Shown piece after piece: positions 43,963 to 52,966 of a stretch of 64,000 nucleotides of DNA. The stretch's first letter is position 1. The number at the start of each line of letters is the position of its first letter. The DNA is taken from the NCBI RefSeq assembly GCF_021026335.1, contig NZ_JAJNCY010000002.1, forward strand, positions 372,001 to 436,000, written 5' to 3'. The notes beneath the pieces were generated by a model. That model did not search any database and was not told the DNA's origin. It saw only the letters and a program-made list of their open reading frames with translations. The stretch is from Rhizobium sp. C1. GTDB taxonomy: Bacteria; Pseudomonadota; Alphaproteobacteria; Rhizobiales; Rhizobiaceae. Both the position numbers and the translations under genes were made by a program.

Positions 43963-44598
43963 ATGCGTAAAATGATCATCGCTCTTGTGGCTTCGGCTGC
44001 TTCCATCGCTTCGGTATCGGCCGCTTATGCAGCTGACGCCATTGACTCGGTACCGCAGGCTCCGTCCGCACCGGTTTCCGCTCCTGTCGTGGGCAACTGG
44101 GCTGGCGGCTACGTCGGCGGTTACGGCTCCTGGAACTGGGGCCCGATCAAGAACTCTGGTTATGCCAACGCTTTCGGCCTCGGTGCATATGGCGGCTACA
44201 ACTTCCAGGACGGCCAGCTGGTATACGGCGCTGAAGGCAACCTGGATTGGAACGGCGCACAGCGCACGACCAACGGCATTAAGACCGAAACCGGCATCAA
44301 CGGCGCGCTGCGCGGCCGTCTCGGCGTCGACATGAACCCCTTCCTGCTGTACGGCGCAGCTGGTATCGCTGCTGGCAGCGTCAAGGTTTCTGACGGCAAC
44401 GGCAACTCCGACACGCGCGGCGTTATCGGCTGGACCGCTGGCGTCGGCGCAGAAACGAAGGTTACCGACAACGTGACGGCTCGCGTCGAATACGACTACA
44501 CGTCGTTCGGCAACCGTACCTACGTTCTCGGCGGCACCAACGTTTCGCGCGGTTACGACCAGAACAGCGTCAAGGTCGGTATCGGCTACAAGTTCTGA
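43963..44598 (+). CDS. Outer-membrane beta-barrel protein (Omp25/RopB-like)
   Basis: A 211-residue exported protein with AAGGAG (43951-43956) seven bases before the start codon. A signal peptide (ALVASAASIASVSAAYAA) ends near residue 22, then a short Pro/Val linker and an eight-strand barrel rich in Gly and aromatic residues: NWAGGYVGGYGSWNWG, GAYGGYNFQDGQLVYGAEG, NGALRGRLGVDMNPFLLYG, TARVEYDYTSFGN, and the terminal VKVGIGYKF with C-terminal Phe. The family is the Omp25/31 or RopB group of rhizobial outer-membrane proteins. Codon use is strongly biased, suggesting high expression. A strong terminator follows. Confidence 0.92.
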   Translation: MRKMIIALVASAASIASVSAAYAADAIDSVPQAPSAPVSAPVVGNWAGGYVGGYGSWNWGPIKNSGYANAFGLGAYGGYNFQDGQLVYGAEGNLDWNGAQRTTNGIKTETGINGALRGRLGVDMNPFLLYGAAGIAAGSVKVSDGNGNSDTRGVIGWTAGVGAETKVTDNVTARVEYDYTSFGNRTYVLGGTNVSRGYDQNSVKVGIGYKF

Positions 44599-44624
44599 TC
44601 CGCTTCAATCGAGCGTATCAACGG

Positions 44625-44652
44625 AAAGGCCCGGCTTGCGCCGGGCCTTTTC
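44625..44652 (+). terminator. Terminator after the outer-membrane protein gene
   Basis: AAAGGCCCGGC (44625-44635) and GCCGGGCCTTT (44640-44650) form a perfect 11-base stem around TTGC, followed by TC. It starts 26 bases after the stop codon. Confidence 0.9.
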
Positions 44653-44708
44653 TCGTTTGGAATGATGTCACGTCATCGTGGTATCGCGCCGGCAAATACC
44701 TCCAAGCC

Positions 44709-45302
44709 TCATTGCGGCTTGAACTCCGCAAAGGCCGGGAACCGGGCTTCGAATTCGGCTATGAAAGCGCGATGACCCGGCCACAGCGTTTCCCACTGCC
44801 CGGCAAAGCGCAGGCCGAGATAGCCGGCAAGCGCGGCCAGCGCGATGTGGCCTCCCGTCAGGCCATTCCCCAACGAAACCGGATTGGCCTCGAGAAAGGC
44901 TAGGCCGCGTACGACTTTGGACCATTGCCTGTCGAGCCAGGGCTGATGGATCTTCTCCTCCGTCCGGTAGCGCCGCTCATAAACATGCGCAATCAGGCTG
45001 TCCGTGATGCCGTCGGCGAGCGCTTCCAGGACTTCTGCCTCGGTGCGCGCGGCCGGATCGGCCGGATAGAGCTTGCCGCCGCTTTCCCGGTCGAGAAAAT
45101 GCATGATGGCGCGGCTGTCGAAGATCGCCGAGCCATCCTCGCGCAACAGCACGGGGATCTTGCCCAGCGGATTGTTGTCAACCAGCCGCGCCGGCTCCTC
45201 GTCTGTCTTAACGAGTTCGCTCTCGACCGGAAGCCCGGAAAGCCTTGCGGCCATGCGAACCTTGGCAGAGTAGGGGGAGGCGGGAGAGTAGAGAACCTTC
45301 AT
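44709..45302 (-). CDS. Glutathione S-transferase family protein
   Basis: A 197-residue protein from the ATG at 45302, whose first base overlaps the stop of the upstream RNase T2 gene (TGATG). The thioredoxin-like N-terminus reads VLYSPASPYSAKVRMAARL with the active-site Ser region, then NNPLGKIPVLLREDGSAIFD (cis-Pro and glutathione-binding segment). A helical C-terminal domain follows. It probably conjugates or reduces with glutathione; substrate unknown. It is the last gene of a three-gene run with two exported proteins, an unexpected neighbour for a cytoplasmic enzyme. Confidence 0.9.
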   Translation of the reverse strand: MKVLYSPASPYSAKVRMAARLSGLPVESELVKTDEEPARLVDNNPLGKIPVLLREDGSAIFDSRAIMHFLDRESGGKLYPADPAARTEAEVLEALADGITDSLIAHVYERRYRTEEKIHQPWLDRQWSKVVRGLAFLEANPVSLGNGLTGGHIALAALAGYLGLRFAGQWETLWPGHRAFIAEFEARFPAFAEFKPQ

Positions 45303-45982
45303 CAGCGCACCGGAGGAATATTGACGGATTTCAGGGGGCAGGCGTCGGCATCGACTTCGGCACAATCGCGGAATTGCAGGTCCTTGGTCATGCAGATGCG
45401 GACTTCCTGCAGCATCTTGGACGCGCAGGAGACCGCAATGCCCTTCGGGCTCATGCCGGGATTGGCGGCGAGAAACGCCTTTTCGATGTCACCCGGATCC
45501 GCACTCTTGCCTTGATCAAGCTTCGCGAGCGAAGGCGGGATCGTGATCTTGTTATAGGCACTGCGGACCGTCTGCAGATAATCGGCCTGCTTGAGGCCGG
45601 AGCATGTCCCGTGCTTGCGCCATTCATGGCCGATCAGCCCCATCGAGGGGATGATATCCAGATAGCGTTTGCCCAGATTGTCGGGCACACGATCCGATTC
45701 GCGTGTCGCGCAGAATTCCGGATAGCCGCTTTCATTCTGCGGCCACAGCCCGTGAACGATGAAGCCGAAATCCTTCGACGGATCGCATTGCATGGTCTTC
45801 TGCCCCTGCGGATGCGTGGCGCACCATGAAGGCGACCACGACAGCGACAGGACATAGAAGTCGAAGCCCTGCTTCTGCTGGTCGCCGGCGCTGGCTGCCG
45901 GACCTGCGGTCAAAAGAAAGCCCGCAGACAGAAGCGTGGCGGAGAACAGGCCAGCGAAGGCGGCAGACACGTTTTTTCGCAT
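45302..45982 (-). CDS. Ribonuclease T2 family protein, secreted
   Basis: A 226-residue exported RNase from the ATG at 45982. Signal peptide (AGLFSATLLSAGFLLTAG). The family's two catalytic segments are intact: CAS I GFIVHGLWPQNESG with the first His, and CAS II IGHEWRKHGTCSGLKQADY with the second His, Glu and Lys. Paired Cys residues suit a periplasmic fold. RNase T2 enzymes cut single-stranded RNA nonspecifically through 2',3'-cyclic phosphates. It starts five bases after the upstream small secreted-protein gene and overlaps the GST gene. Confidence 0.94.
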   Translation of the reverse strand: MRKNVSAAFAGLFSATLLSAGFLLTAGPAASAGDQQKQGFDFYVLSLSWSPSWCATHPQGQKTMQCDPSKDFGFIVHGLWPQNESGYPEFCATRESDRVPDNLGKRYLDIIPSMGLIGHEWRKHGTCSGLKQADYLQTVRSAYNKITIPPSLAKLDQGKSADPGDIEKAFLAANPGMSPKGIAVSCASKMLQEVRICMTKDLQFRDCAEVDADACPLKSVNIPPVR

Positions 45983-45987
45983 GGCGG

Positions 45988-46392
45988 TCACCGCACCGAC
46001 CGGCATTCGCGGCCGTCCACATACCAGGGATCGAGGCCCGAAATGCAGAAGCGGACACGGTCACCCAGTCCGGCAAAGCCCATGCCGCTCTCGATCATGT
46101 ACCAGAGGTCGCGGCGATGCCCGTCATTCATGTCCACCTTGGCGTGGCAATAGACGCGCTGGATCGGTTGGGTCTCGTTCCGATAATCGACATGCGTATT
46201 CGACACCCTGTCGAAGCCGGTAATGTCGAGATCGGTTTGCAGGTAGCGTCTCGCCTTGTCATCGAAACGGTGGTCGATGAAGGAAAGCACGCTTCCATCG
46301 GTGCAATCCGTGGTCCCTGCATAAGCGGCGCCACCGGAAAGCAAAGCGCCCGCCAGCGCAAGGGTTGCGAAGGCCGTCGAAAGTTTCTTCAT
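45988..46392 (-). CDS. Small secreted Cys-containing protein of unknown function
   Basis: A 134-residue protein with a signal peptide (TAFATLALAGALLSGGAAYA). The mature part has four Cys (CTDGS, YCHAKV, RFCISG, ECRSVR), probably two disulphides, and no recognised domain. Motifs: FDDKARRYLQTDLDITGFD and DGHRRDLWYMIESGMG. It is the first gene of a run with a secreted RNase T2 and a GST, five bases before the RNase gene. A role as a partner or inhibitor of the RNase is possible but only inferred from position. Confidence 0.78.
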   Translation of the reverse strand: MKKLSTAFATLALAGALLSGGAAYAGTTDCTDGSVLSFIDHRFDDKARRYLQTDLDITGFDRVSNTHVDYRNETQPIQRVYCHAKVDMNDGHRRDLWYMIESGMGFAGLGDRVRFCISGLDPWYVDGRECRSVR

Positions 46393-46513
46393 AGGCTTCC
46401 CCCAGGAGATCTGAACATTTCAGGCTTGGGAGAATGGGCAAGTTGGCCGGAGTTTGCAAGTGACGATCCCGCGACAGAGCCGGTAGACCGGGAAACAGAA
46501 GAGACCGGCTTTG

Positions 46514-47365
46514 TTACCCTTCGCCCCGCAGCCAGATATTGCGCGTCGAAGCAAAACGATCCTGCGCCAGCAGCGTCTTCAGAACGGGCAGAACCGCTTT
46601 CAGTTCGTCATGCAGGGTATAGGGCGGATTGACGATGATGAGACCCGAGCCGCTGAGGCCGGTCGTCTCCCGGTCGCTGCGAACCGACAATTCAGCGCAG
46701 AGCATCTTCGGGATTTCGGCTTCCTTCAGCGCCTCATGGAAATCCTTGATCGGTGCGCCTTTCTTGAGCGGATACCAGAGGCAATAGGTTCCGCCCGGAA
46801 AGCGGCGATAGGCTTTGATGAGACCATCGACCAGCCGCTCATATTCGCCCTCGATTTCGAAGGGTGGATCCACCAGAACGATGCCCCGCTTCTCCTTCGG
46901 CGGCATATGTGCGCCCAGCGAAAGCCAGCCATCCAGCTCTGTAACGCGGACATGATAGTCGCCCGCAAAGAGGTCGCGGAGCGTCTCGCAGTCCGCCGGA
47001 TGCAGTTCCATGGCGGAAAGACGATCCTGCTCACGCATCAGCATGCGCGTCAGTTTTGGCGAGCCGGGATAAAGCTTTACGCCGCCTTCCGGATTCAACG
47101 CGCGAACCGCATCGAGATAGGGCGCGAGCAGGGCTGCGACATCGTCCGCCAGTTCAGCCGAGATCAGCTTGCCGATCCCGTCCTGCCATTCGCCGGTCTT
47201 TTGCGCCTCGGTGGAAGATAGGTCATAGAGGCCGATCCCCGCATGCGTGTCGATGACGCGAAAGGCCTTGTCCTTCTGCTGAAGATAAACGATCAGCCGC
47301 GCCAGAACGGCGTGCTTGAGGACATCTGCGAAATTGCCCGCGTGATAGATGTGCCGGTAATTCAT
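46514..47365 (-). CDS. rlmJ: 23S rRNA (adenine2030-N6)-methyltransferase
   Basis: RlmJ methylates A2030 in 23S rRNA using S-adenosylmethionine. The 283-residue protein begins NYRHIYHAGNFADVLKHAVL, the family start, then FRVIDTHAGIGLYDLSS (SAM-binding loop) and GIVLVDPPFEIEGEYERLVD with the catalytic DPPF. The C-terminal SGLIIVNPPYTLHDELK block is also typical. Length fits. It stands alone and is divergent from the molybdopterin oxidoreductase gene. Confidence 0.96.
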   Translation of the reverse strand: MNYRHIYHAGNFADVLKHAVLARLIVYLQQKDKAFRVIDTHAGIGLYDLSSTEAQKTGEWQDGIGKLISAELADDVAALLAPYLDAVRALNPEGGVKLYPGSPKLTRMLMREQDRLSAMELHPADCETLRDLFAGDYHVRVTELDGWLSLGAHMPPKEKRGIVLVDPPFEIEGEYERLVDGLIKAYRRFPGGTYCLWYPLKKGAPIKDFHEALKEAEIPKMLCAELSVRSDRETTGLSGSGLIIVNPPYTLHDELKAVLPVLKTLLAQDRFASTRNIWLRGEG

Positions 47366-47453
47366 TCCGCGCCCCGATCGCTGTCATGAAAACATGTCAT
47401 GGCCGGCTTTTTCGTCTTCCGGCGCATTTTCGCTTAGCCTATACCTGTGAGCC

Positions 47454-49562
47454 ATGAACATTGCGACCCCCGATCTCACCCGCCCGCGCAAAGGCTTCTC
47501 GGCCTGCCCGCACGACTGTCCGTCCACCTGCGCGCTGGAAATCGACATCGGCGCGGACGGGCGCATCGGGCGCGTGCACGGCGCCAAGGCGAACGACTAC
47601 ACCGACGGCGTGATCTGCGCCAAGGTCGCCCGCTATGCCGAACGGCTTTATCATCCTGACCGGCTGCTCAAGCCGATGAAACGCAAGGGCGCGAAGGGGG
47701 CGGGGCGCTGGACGGACATCTCCTGGGACGACGCGCTCAATGAGATCGCCGAAGCCTTCGTGAAGGCGGAAGCGGCCCATGGGTCAGAGGCCGTCTGGCC
47801 CTATTTCTATGCCGGTACGATGGGCCTCGTGCAGCGCGATTCCATCGAGCGGCTGCGCCATGCCAAGCGCTATTCCGGCTTCTTCGGCACGATCTGCGTC
47901 AACCCGGCCTGGACCGGCGTGATGATGGGGCTAGGCCGTCTCTCCGGCGTCGATCCGCGCGAGATGGCGAAATCCGATTGCGTGGTCATCTGGGGTACGA
48001 ATGCGGTCTCGACGCAGGTCAACGTGATGACCCACGCGATCAAGGCGCGCAAGGAGCGCGGCGCGAAGATCGTCGCCATCGACGTGTATGACACGCCGAC
48101 GATGAAGCAGGCCGACGTCAAGCTCATCCTCAAGCCCGGCACGGACGCGGCACTCGCCTGCGCCGCCATGCATGTCGCCTTCCGCGACGGCTATGCCGAC
48201 CGTGCTTATCTGACAAAATACACCGACGATCCGGCAGGGCTGGAAGCGCACCTTGCCACGCGCACACCGCAATGGGCAGCGGAGATCACCGGCCTCACGG
48301 TCGAACAGATCGAGGAATTTGCCCGCCTTGTCGGGACCACCAAGCGCAGCTTCTTCCGCCTTGGTTATGGCTTCACCCGCAGCCGCAACGGCACGGTCTC
48401 GATGCATGCGGCATTGTCGCTGCCGACGGTGCTCGGTTCCTGGCAACATGAAGGCGGTGGCGCCTTACATACCAATGCCGATATTTTCGGGATGACGACC
48501 GCGCTGATCACGGGTATCAGCTATGCAGACTCGTCGGTGCGTGTGCTGGACCAGTCGCAGATCGGCCGGGTGCTGACAGGCGATGCCGAAGCCTTGTGCA
48601 ACGGCCCGCCGGTGACGGCCATGCTGATCCAGAACACCAACCCGATGAACATCGCGCCCGAGCAGCGACTCGTCCGCCGGGGCTTTGCCCGCGAAGATCT
48701 GTTCGTCGCGATCCATGAGCAGTTCCTGACGGAGACGGCCGAGATGGCCGATATCGTGCTTCCCGCCACCATGTTCGTGGAACATGACGACATCTATCGC
48801 GGCGGCGGCCAGAGCCATATCCTGTTGGGGCCGAAAATTGTTGAACCGCCGAAAACGGTGCGCACCAATCTCTTCGTCATCGAAGAGCTCGCCAAACGCC
48901 TCGGCGTCGCCGACAAGGCGGGATTCGGCATGTGCGAGAGAGAACTGATCGCAACGGTGCTTCGCCCGGGCGAACTCGAGCAGCTGGATGGTGAAAAGTG
49001 GATCGACCGCAAGCTCCCCTTCGAGGAGGCCCATTTCCTCAATGGATTCGGCCATGCCGACGGCAAGTTCCATTTCCGTCCAGACTGGACGGGGCAGAAG
49101 GCGAGTACGCGTCCGCCGGAAAATGTCGGCGTCCTCGGCCCGGCATCACAGCTCCCGGAATTCCCCGACTATTGTCCGGTAATCGAAGAGGCGGATGAGA
49201 CGCATCCCTTCCGGCTCGCGACATCCCCCGCCCGCAACTTCCTCAACTCGTCCTTCGCCGAAACGAAGACCTCGCGTGAGAAGGAAGGCCGGCCGGAGGT
49301 GATGATCAATCCGGCGGATGCCGCCCGTCTCGGCATCGCAAGCGGCGAGATCGTGCGCATGGGCAATAGCCGCGGCGATCTGCGCCTTCATGCCCGTGTC
49401 ACCGCGGAAGCGCGGACTGGCGTCCTGATCGCGGAAGGCCTCTGGCCCAACAAAGCGCATCTGGACGGGGAGGGTATCAACGTGCTGACAGGGGCCGACT
49501 GTGTCGCGCCCTACGGCGGCGCAGGTCTTCACGACAACAAGGTATGGCTGGCAAAAGCATGA
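47454..49562 (+). CDS. Molybdopterin-dependent oxidoreductase with N-terminal iron-sulphur motif
   Basis: A 702-residue protein of the DMSO-reductase superfamily. It starts with a Cys motif (ACPHDCPSTCALEIDIG, with Cys again in GVICAKVARYAE) for a [4Fe-4S] cluster, then WTDISWDDALNEIAEAF, WGTNAVSTQVNVMTHA (Mo-cofactor loop), and a C-terminal dinucleotide-binding domain with VMINPADAARLGIASGE. No Tat or other signal is visible, so it is probably cytoplasmic. No partner subunit or chaperone is adjacent, and the reaction is unknown. It overlaps the Nudix gene by four bases (ATGA). Confidence 0.92.
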   Translation: MNIATPDLTRPRKGFSACPHDCPSTCALEIDIGADGRIGRVHGAKANDYTDGVICAKVARYAERLYHPDRLLKPMKRKGAKGAGRWTDISWDDALNEIAEAFVKAEAAHGSEAVWPYFYAGTMGLVQRDSIERLRHAKRYSGFFGTICVNPAWTGVMMGLGRLSGVDPREMAKSDCVVIWGTNAVSTQVNVMTHAIKARKERGAKIVAIDVYDTPTMKQADVKLILKPGTDAALACAAMHVAFRDGYADRAYLTKYTDDPAGLEAHLATRTPQWAAEITGLTVEQIEEFARLVGTTKRSFFRLGYGFTRSRNGTVSMHAALSLPTVLGSWQHEGGGALHTNADIFGMTTALITGISYADSSVRVLDQSQIGRVLTGDAEALCNGPPVTAMLIQNTNPMNIAPEQRLVRRGFAREDLFVAIHEQFLTETAEMADIVLPATMFVEHDDIYRGGGQSHILLGPKIVEPPKTVRTNLFVIEELAKRLGVADKAGFGMCERELIATVLRPGELEQLDGEKWIDRKLPFEEAHFLNGFGHADGKFHFRPDWTGQKASTRPPENVGVLGPASQLPEFPDYCPVIEEADETHPFRLATSPARNFLNSSFAETKTSREKEGRPEVMINPADAARLGIASGEIVRMGNSRGDLRLHARVTAEARTGVLIAEGLWPNKAHLDGEGINVLTGADCVAPYGGAGLHDNKVWLAKA

Positions 49563-50158
49563 CGTTTTTCAAGAAAGCAGGCGCGCGCATCATTCGAAAC
49601 ACGCATGCCTTCAAGGGCTGGAACGATCTTTACGATCTGACGATCGAATACACAAACTCGAGCGGCGAGACTGTAGAGCTTGCGCGTGAAGTGGTCGATC
49701 ATGGTTCTGCGGCCGCGATCCTGCTTTACGATGCTGTGCGGGATGTCGTCGTGCTCGTGCGCCAGTTCCGCACTGCCACCTTCTATGTCGGTCGCGATCC
49801 CTTCGTACTGGAGGCTGCTGCCGGTCTGCTCGATGAGGACAAGCCGGAAGAGGCCGTGCGGCGCGAGGCCTTCGAGGAGACCGGCTACCGCGTAGAGAAG
49901 GTGTTTCCGCTCTTTTCGATGTTCGGCTCGCCCGGATCTCTGGCGGAAGAGGTTCATCTCTTCGTGGGATTGATCGACACAACCGCTCGCGAAGCCGCCG
50001 GCGGTGGCCTTGCCGACGAACACGAGGACATCGAGGTGGTGGAACTGCCTCTGGAGCGCGCCTTCGCCATGATCGGCGAAGGCCTGATCTTCGATGCCAA
50101 GACGATTATCCTACTGCAGTGGGCGGTGATGAACCGGACCAGGCTGCAAGCCGGTTGA
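49559..50158 (+). CDS. Nudix hydrolase, NudK/ADP-ribose pyrophosphatase-like
   Basis: A 199-residue hydrolase; the ATG at 49559 overlaps the upstream stop (ATGA) and is preferred over the GTG-like start at 49544. The Nudix box is LEAAAGLLDEDKPEEAVRRE followed by AFEETGY, close to the NudK (GDP-mannose hydrolase) variant, with REXXEEXG intact. N-terminal beta-strands include LVRQFRTATFYVGRDPFVLE. Substrates in the family are nucleoside diphosphate-sugars or ADP-ribose. Its stop and the convergent BON stop abut as TGATCA. Coupling to a molybdoenzyme is unexplained. Confidence 0.92.
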   Translation: MTFFKKAGARIIRNTHAFKGWNDLYDLTIEYTNSSGETVELAREVVDHGSAAAILLYDAVRDVVVLVRQFRTATFYVGRDPFVLEAAAGLLDEDKPEEAVRREAFEETGYRVEKVFPLFSMFGSPGSLAEEVHLFVGLIDTTAREAAGGGLADEHEDIEVVELPLERAFAMIGEGLIFDAKTIILLQWAVMNRTRLQAG

Positions 50159-50443
50159 TCAGTGCTGGCCCATCCGGCCGACCGCGAGGCGTGACACCAC
50201 GCGCTCGACGCCCTCGACCGATTGTGCCACCTCGCGCGCCTTGTCTATCTGCCGCTGGTCGGGCGCCGATCCGCTCAGATGGACGACCCCGCTCTGCGCG
50301 GCAACCGCAATGTCGAGCGAATGCACATCGGGCGTCGCCGCCAGCGTTCCGGCAACTTTCGTCTCCAGCAGCGCATCCTTGGTCTTCTGGATATGGGTGT
50401 GTTCCGGCAAGCCGCCGGAGGTAATCGGAGGTTCGTGAACCAT
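50159..50443 (-). CDS. BON domain protein
   Basis: A 94-residue protein with one BON domain: DALLETKVAGTLAATPDVHS, LDIAVAAQSGVVHLSGSAPD and IDKAREVAQSVEGVERVVSR cover the alpha-beta BON fold. BON domains usually bind membranes or lipids. No signal peptide is seen, so its location is unclear. It converges tail to tail with the Nudix gene with no gap. Function unknown. Confidence 0.88.
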   Translation of the reverse strand: MVHEPPITSGGLPEHTHIQKTKDALLETKVAGTLAATPDVHSLDIAVAAQSGVVHLSGSAPDQRQIDKAREVAQSVEGVERVVSRLAVGRMGQH

Positions 50444-50523
50444 GGCCGTCTCCTTCCGTTTTCGGATCGAACGAAAACCAGGTGGCTATTGTTCCTGAAA
50501 TGGTGGCAGGTCGCTGGAAAAAT

Positions 50524-51162
50524 TCAGCCGAGCGAGACGACGCTTTGCGTCTCGTCGGTTCCGCCCGGCAGTGCGCCTGCCGAGAAAGCCGCCAGGACCT
50601 GCCGGTACATGCGGTGCTCCTGCCGGAGAACGCGCGCCGCCAACTGATCCGCCGTATCGCCGGAAAGAACCGGCACGACCGCCTGCGCCAGAATCGGGCC
50701 TTCGTCCATGCCTTCGGTCACGAGATGCACCGTGCAGCCCGCCACTTTCATGCCCGCATCGATGGCGCGCTGATGCGTGTGCAGCCCCGGAAACAGCGGC
50801 AGCAGGGACGGGTGGATATTGAGAATGCGACCCGCATAGGGGCGAATAAATTCGGCCGAGAGCAGCCGCATATAGCCCGCGAGGCAGATGATGTCCGGCG
50901 CGATTTCGGCAAGCTTGGCGAGGATGGCACCTTCATGCGCGGCCTTGCTGTCATAGTCGCGGCGCTGGAAGGCGGAGGTCGCAATGCCCATGGCGTCCGC
51001 CTTCGCGAGCCCGCCCGCATCCGCCTTGTCGGAAATCACAGCCACGATTTCGGCCGGGTAATCAGCCGAACGCGCCGCTTCCGCCAGCGCGACCATGTTC
51101 GACCCACCGCCGGAGATGAAGACGACAACGCGCTTGCGCTGGCCCGTCATGGAGGAGGTCAT
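50524..51162 (-). CDS. purN: Phosphoribosylglycinamide formyltransferase
   Basis: PurN transfers formate from 10-formyltetrahydrofolate to GAR in purine synthesis. The 212-residue protein shows [20 protein letters not shown] at the start (phosphate loop), [40 protein letters not shown] (catalytic Asn-His), and [20 protein letters not shown] with catalytic Asp. It overlaps purM by four bases (ATGA), so purM-purN is an operon. All key residues are present. Confidence 0.97.
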   Translation of the reverse strand: MTSSMTGQRKRVVVFISGGGSNMVALAEAARSADYPAEIVAVISDKADAGGLAKADAMGIATSAFQRRDYDSKAAHEGAILAKLAEIAPDIICLAGYMRLLSAEFIRPYAGRILNIHPSLLPLFPGLHTHQRAIDAGMKVAGCTVHLVTEGMDEGPILAQAVVPVLSGDTADQLAARVLRQEHRMYRQVLAAFSAGALPGGTDETQSVVSLG

Positions 51163-52232
51163 AGCGTCAGCGTGCCCTTGTAGACCGTGCCATGGGCGCC
51201 TTCTGCACGGGCAACCATGCAGCCGAGGCGGAACACGGTCTCGCCTTCGGCTTCCAGCACGGCAGCAACCTGATCGGCCTTGTCCGGCGAGACGACGGCA
51301 ATCATGCCGACGCCGCAGTTGAAGGTGCGCAGCATCTCGTTCGGAGCGACGCCGCCGGTCTTGGCAAGCCAGGAGAACACGGCCGGCGCCTTGACGGCGG
51401 CCAGATCAATCTCGGCGGCGAGATGCTTCGGCAGCACGCGCGGAATGTTTTCCGGGAAGCCGCCGCCGGTGATGTGTGCCAGCGCCTTGATTGCGCCCGT
51501 CTCGCGGATCGCCTTGAGGAGCGGCTTCACATAGATGCGCGTCGGCGTCAGCAGAGCTTCACCAAGCTTCTTTTCCGGAGCAAACGGTGCCGGCGCATCA
51601 TAGGCGAGGCCGGAAATTTCGACGATCTTGCGCACCAGCGAGAAACCGTTGGAGTGGACGCCGGAGGAGGAGAGGCCGAGAATGACATCGCCTTCGGACA
51701 CTTCTTCGGACGGCAGCAACTGGCCGCGCTCGGCAGCGCCCACGGCAAAGCCCGCGAGGTCGTAGTCGCCCTTGGAATACATGCCCGGCATTTCCGCCGT
51801 CTCGCCGCCGATCAGCGCGCATCCGGACATCACACAGCCCTCGGCAATACCCTTGACGATGGCCGCGCCCTGGTCCGGGTCGAGCTTGCCGGTGGCGAAA
51901 TAGTCGAGGAAGAAGAGCGGCTCGGCGCCCTGCACGACGAGATCGTTGACGCACATGGCAACGAGGTCGATGCCGACCGTGTCGTGGAAATCCGCGTCGA
52001 TGGCAATCTTCAGCTTGGTGCCGACGCCGTCATTGGCGGCCACGAGAACCGGGTCCTTGAAGCCCGCGGCCTTGAGGTCGAAGAGGCCGCCGAAGCCACC
52101 GATCTCGCCATCCGCACCCGGCCGGCGCGTCGAGCGCACGGCGGGCTTGATCTTCTCGACCATGAGGTTGCCGGCATCGATATCGACGCCCGCATCGCTA
52201 TAGGTCAGTCCGTTGCGTCCATCCGCGCTCAT
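51159..52232 (-). CDS. purM: Phosphoribosylformylglycinamidine cyclo-ligase
   Basis: PurM closes the imidazole ring of aminoimidazole ribotide using ATP. From the ATG at 52232 it has 357 residues, starting [20 protein letters not shown]. Family marks: [60 protein letters not shown] and [18 protein letters not shown]. In-frame codons continue upstream to 52484 but they overlap the divergent promoter and are not supported. It precedes purN with a four-base overlap. Confidence 0.97.
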   Translation of the reverse strand: MSADGRNGLTYSDAGVDIDAGNLMVEKIKPAVRSTRRPGADGEIGGFGGLFDLKAAGFKDPVLVAANDGVGTKLKIAIDADFHDTVGIDLVAMCVNDLVVQGAEPLFFLDYFATGKLDPDQGAAIVKGIAEGCVMSGCALIGGETAEMPGMYSKGDYDLAGFAVGAAERGQLLPSEEVSEGDVILGLSSSGVHSNGFSLVRKIVEISGLAYDAPAPFAPEKKLGEALLTPTRIYVKPLLKAIRETGAIKALAHITGGGFPENIPRVLPKHLAAEIDLAAVKAPAVFSWLAKTGGVAPNEMLRTFNCGVGMIAVVSPDKADQVAAVLEAEGETVFRLGCMVARAEGAHGTVYKGTLTL

Positions 52233-52412
52233 GAGCGATCTCCGCTGCGATTTCCGGTATAGGCCCGCCATTCGCATGACATCCCCGCTGATGCAAGACG
52301 GATCGCGGGCGGCATGTTGATTTTCACCAAATATCGGCCCTTTTGCCCTTGGAATTGCTTGTCCGGCATCCGAAGTAGTTGGCGGAAACAGCCGATGCGC
52401 CGGAGCGCGAAG

Positions 52413-52949
52413 ATGAACATCGCCAACATGATCACCGTCGCGCGGCTCCTGTGTGTGCCTGCGGTGCTCTATTGCCTGCTCCACGGCGAGATGCGGCTGG
52501 CCTTCTACATCTTCCTCTTCGCCGGGTTTTCGGATGCCGTTGACGGCATCATCGCCCGCCGGTTCAATCAGCGAACCGAACTCGGCGCATGGCTCGACCC
52601 GATTGCCGACAAGCTGCTGATGGTCTCGGTCTTCGTGATGCTGGCCTGGCTCGACATCATTCCGGACTGGATCGTTTTTCTGGCAGTCACCCGCGATGCG
52701 CTCATCGTGGGGGGCGTCATGATGTCCACCTTGATCGGCGATCCGATCAAGGTGGCTCCGCTCATGCTGTCCAAAGCCAATACGGCTGTGCAGATCCTGT
52801 TGATTGTTGTAGCTTTGAGCGACCAGGCTTTCGGACTTGACCTCGCCGGCGCTGTCACAATTCTACTCTATTTGGCAGCGCTATTGACCTTGGCTTCCGG
52901 CGCATCCTATCTCGTGGTCTGGATGCGGCATGTGGCCGGATCGAAATAA
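52413..52949 (+). CDS. CDP-alcohol phosphatidyltransferase family protein
   Basis: A 178-residue membrane protein with about six spans, from the ATG at 52413, with GGAG upstream. The CDP-alcohol motif [20 protein letters not shown], then LDPIADKLL, contains all the conserved Asp and Gly residues (DG-AR-G-D-D). The family makes phospholipids from CDP-diacylglycerol and an alcohol such as glycerol phosphate or another headgroup. It is distinct from the pgsA gene at 39956, so a different headgroup or lipid is likely. The divergent neighbour is purM; a permease gene follows closely. Confidence 0.88.
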   Translation: MNIANMITVARLLCVPAVLYCLLHGEMRLAFYIFLFAGFSDAVDGIIARRFNQRTELGAWLDPIADKLLMVSVFVMLAWLDIIPDWIVFLAVTRDALIVGGVMMSTLIGDPIKVAPLMLSKANTAVQILLIVVALSDQAFGLDLAGAVTILLYLAALLTLASGASYLVVWMRHVAGSK

Positions 52950-52966
52950 GCGCCGGAACGGATGAC

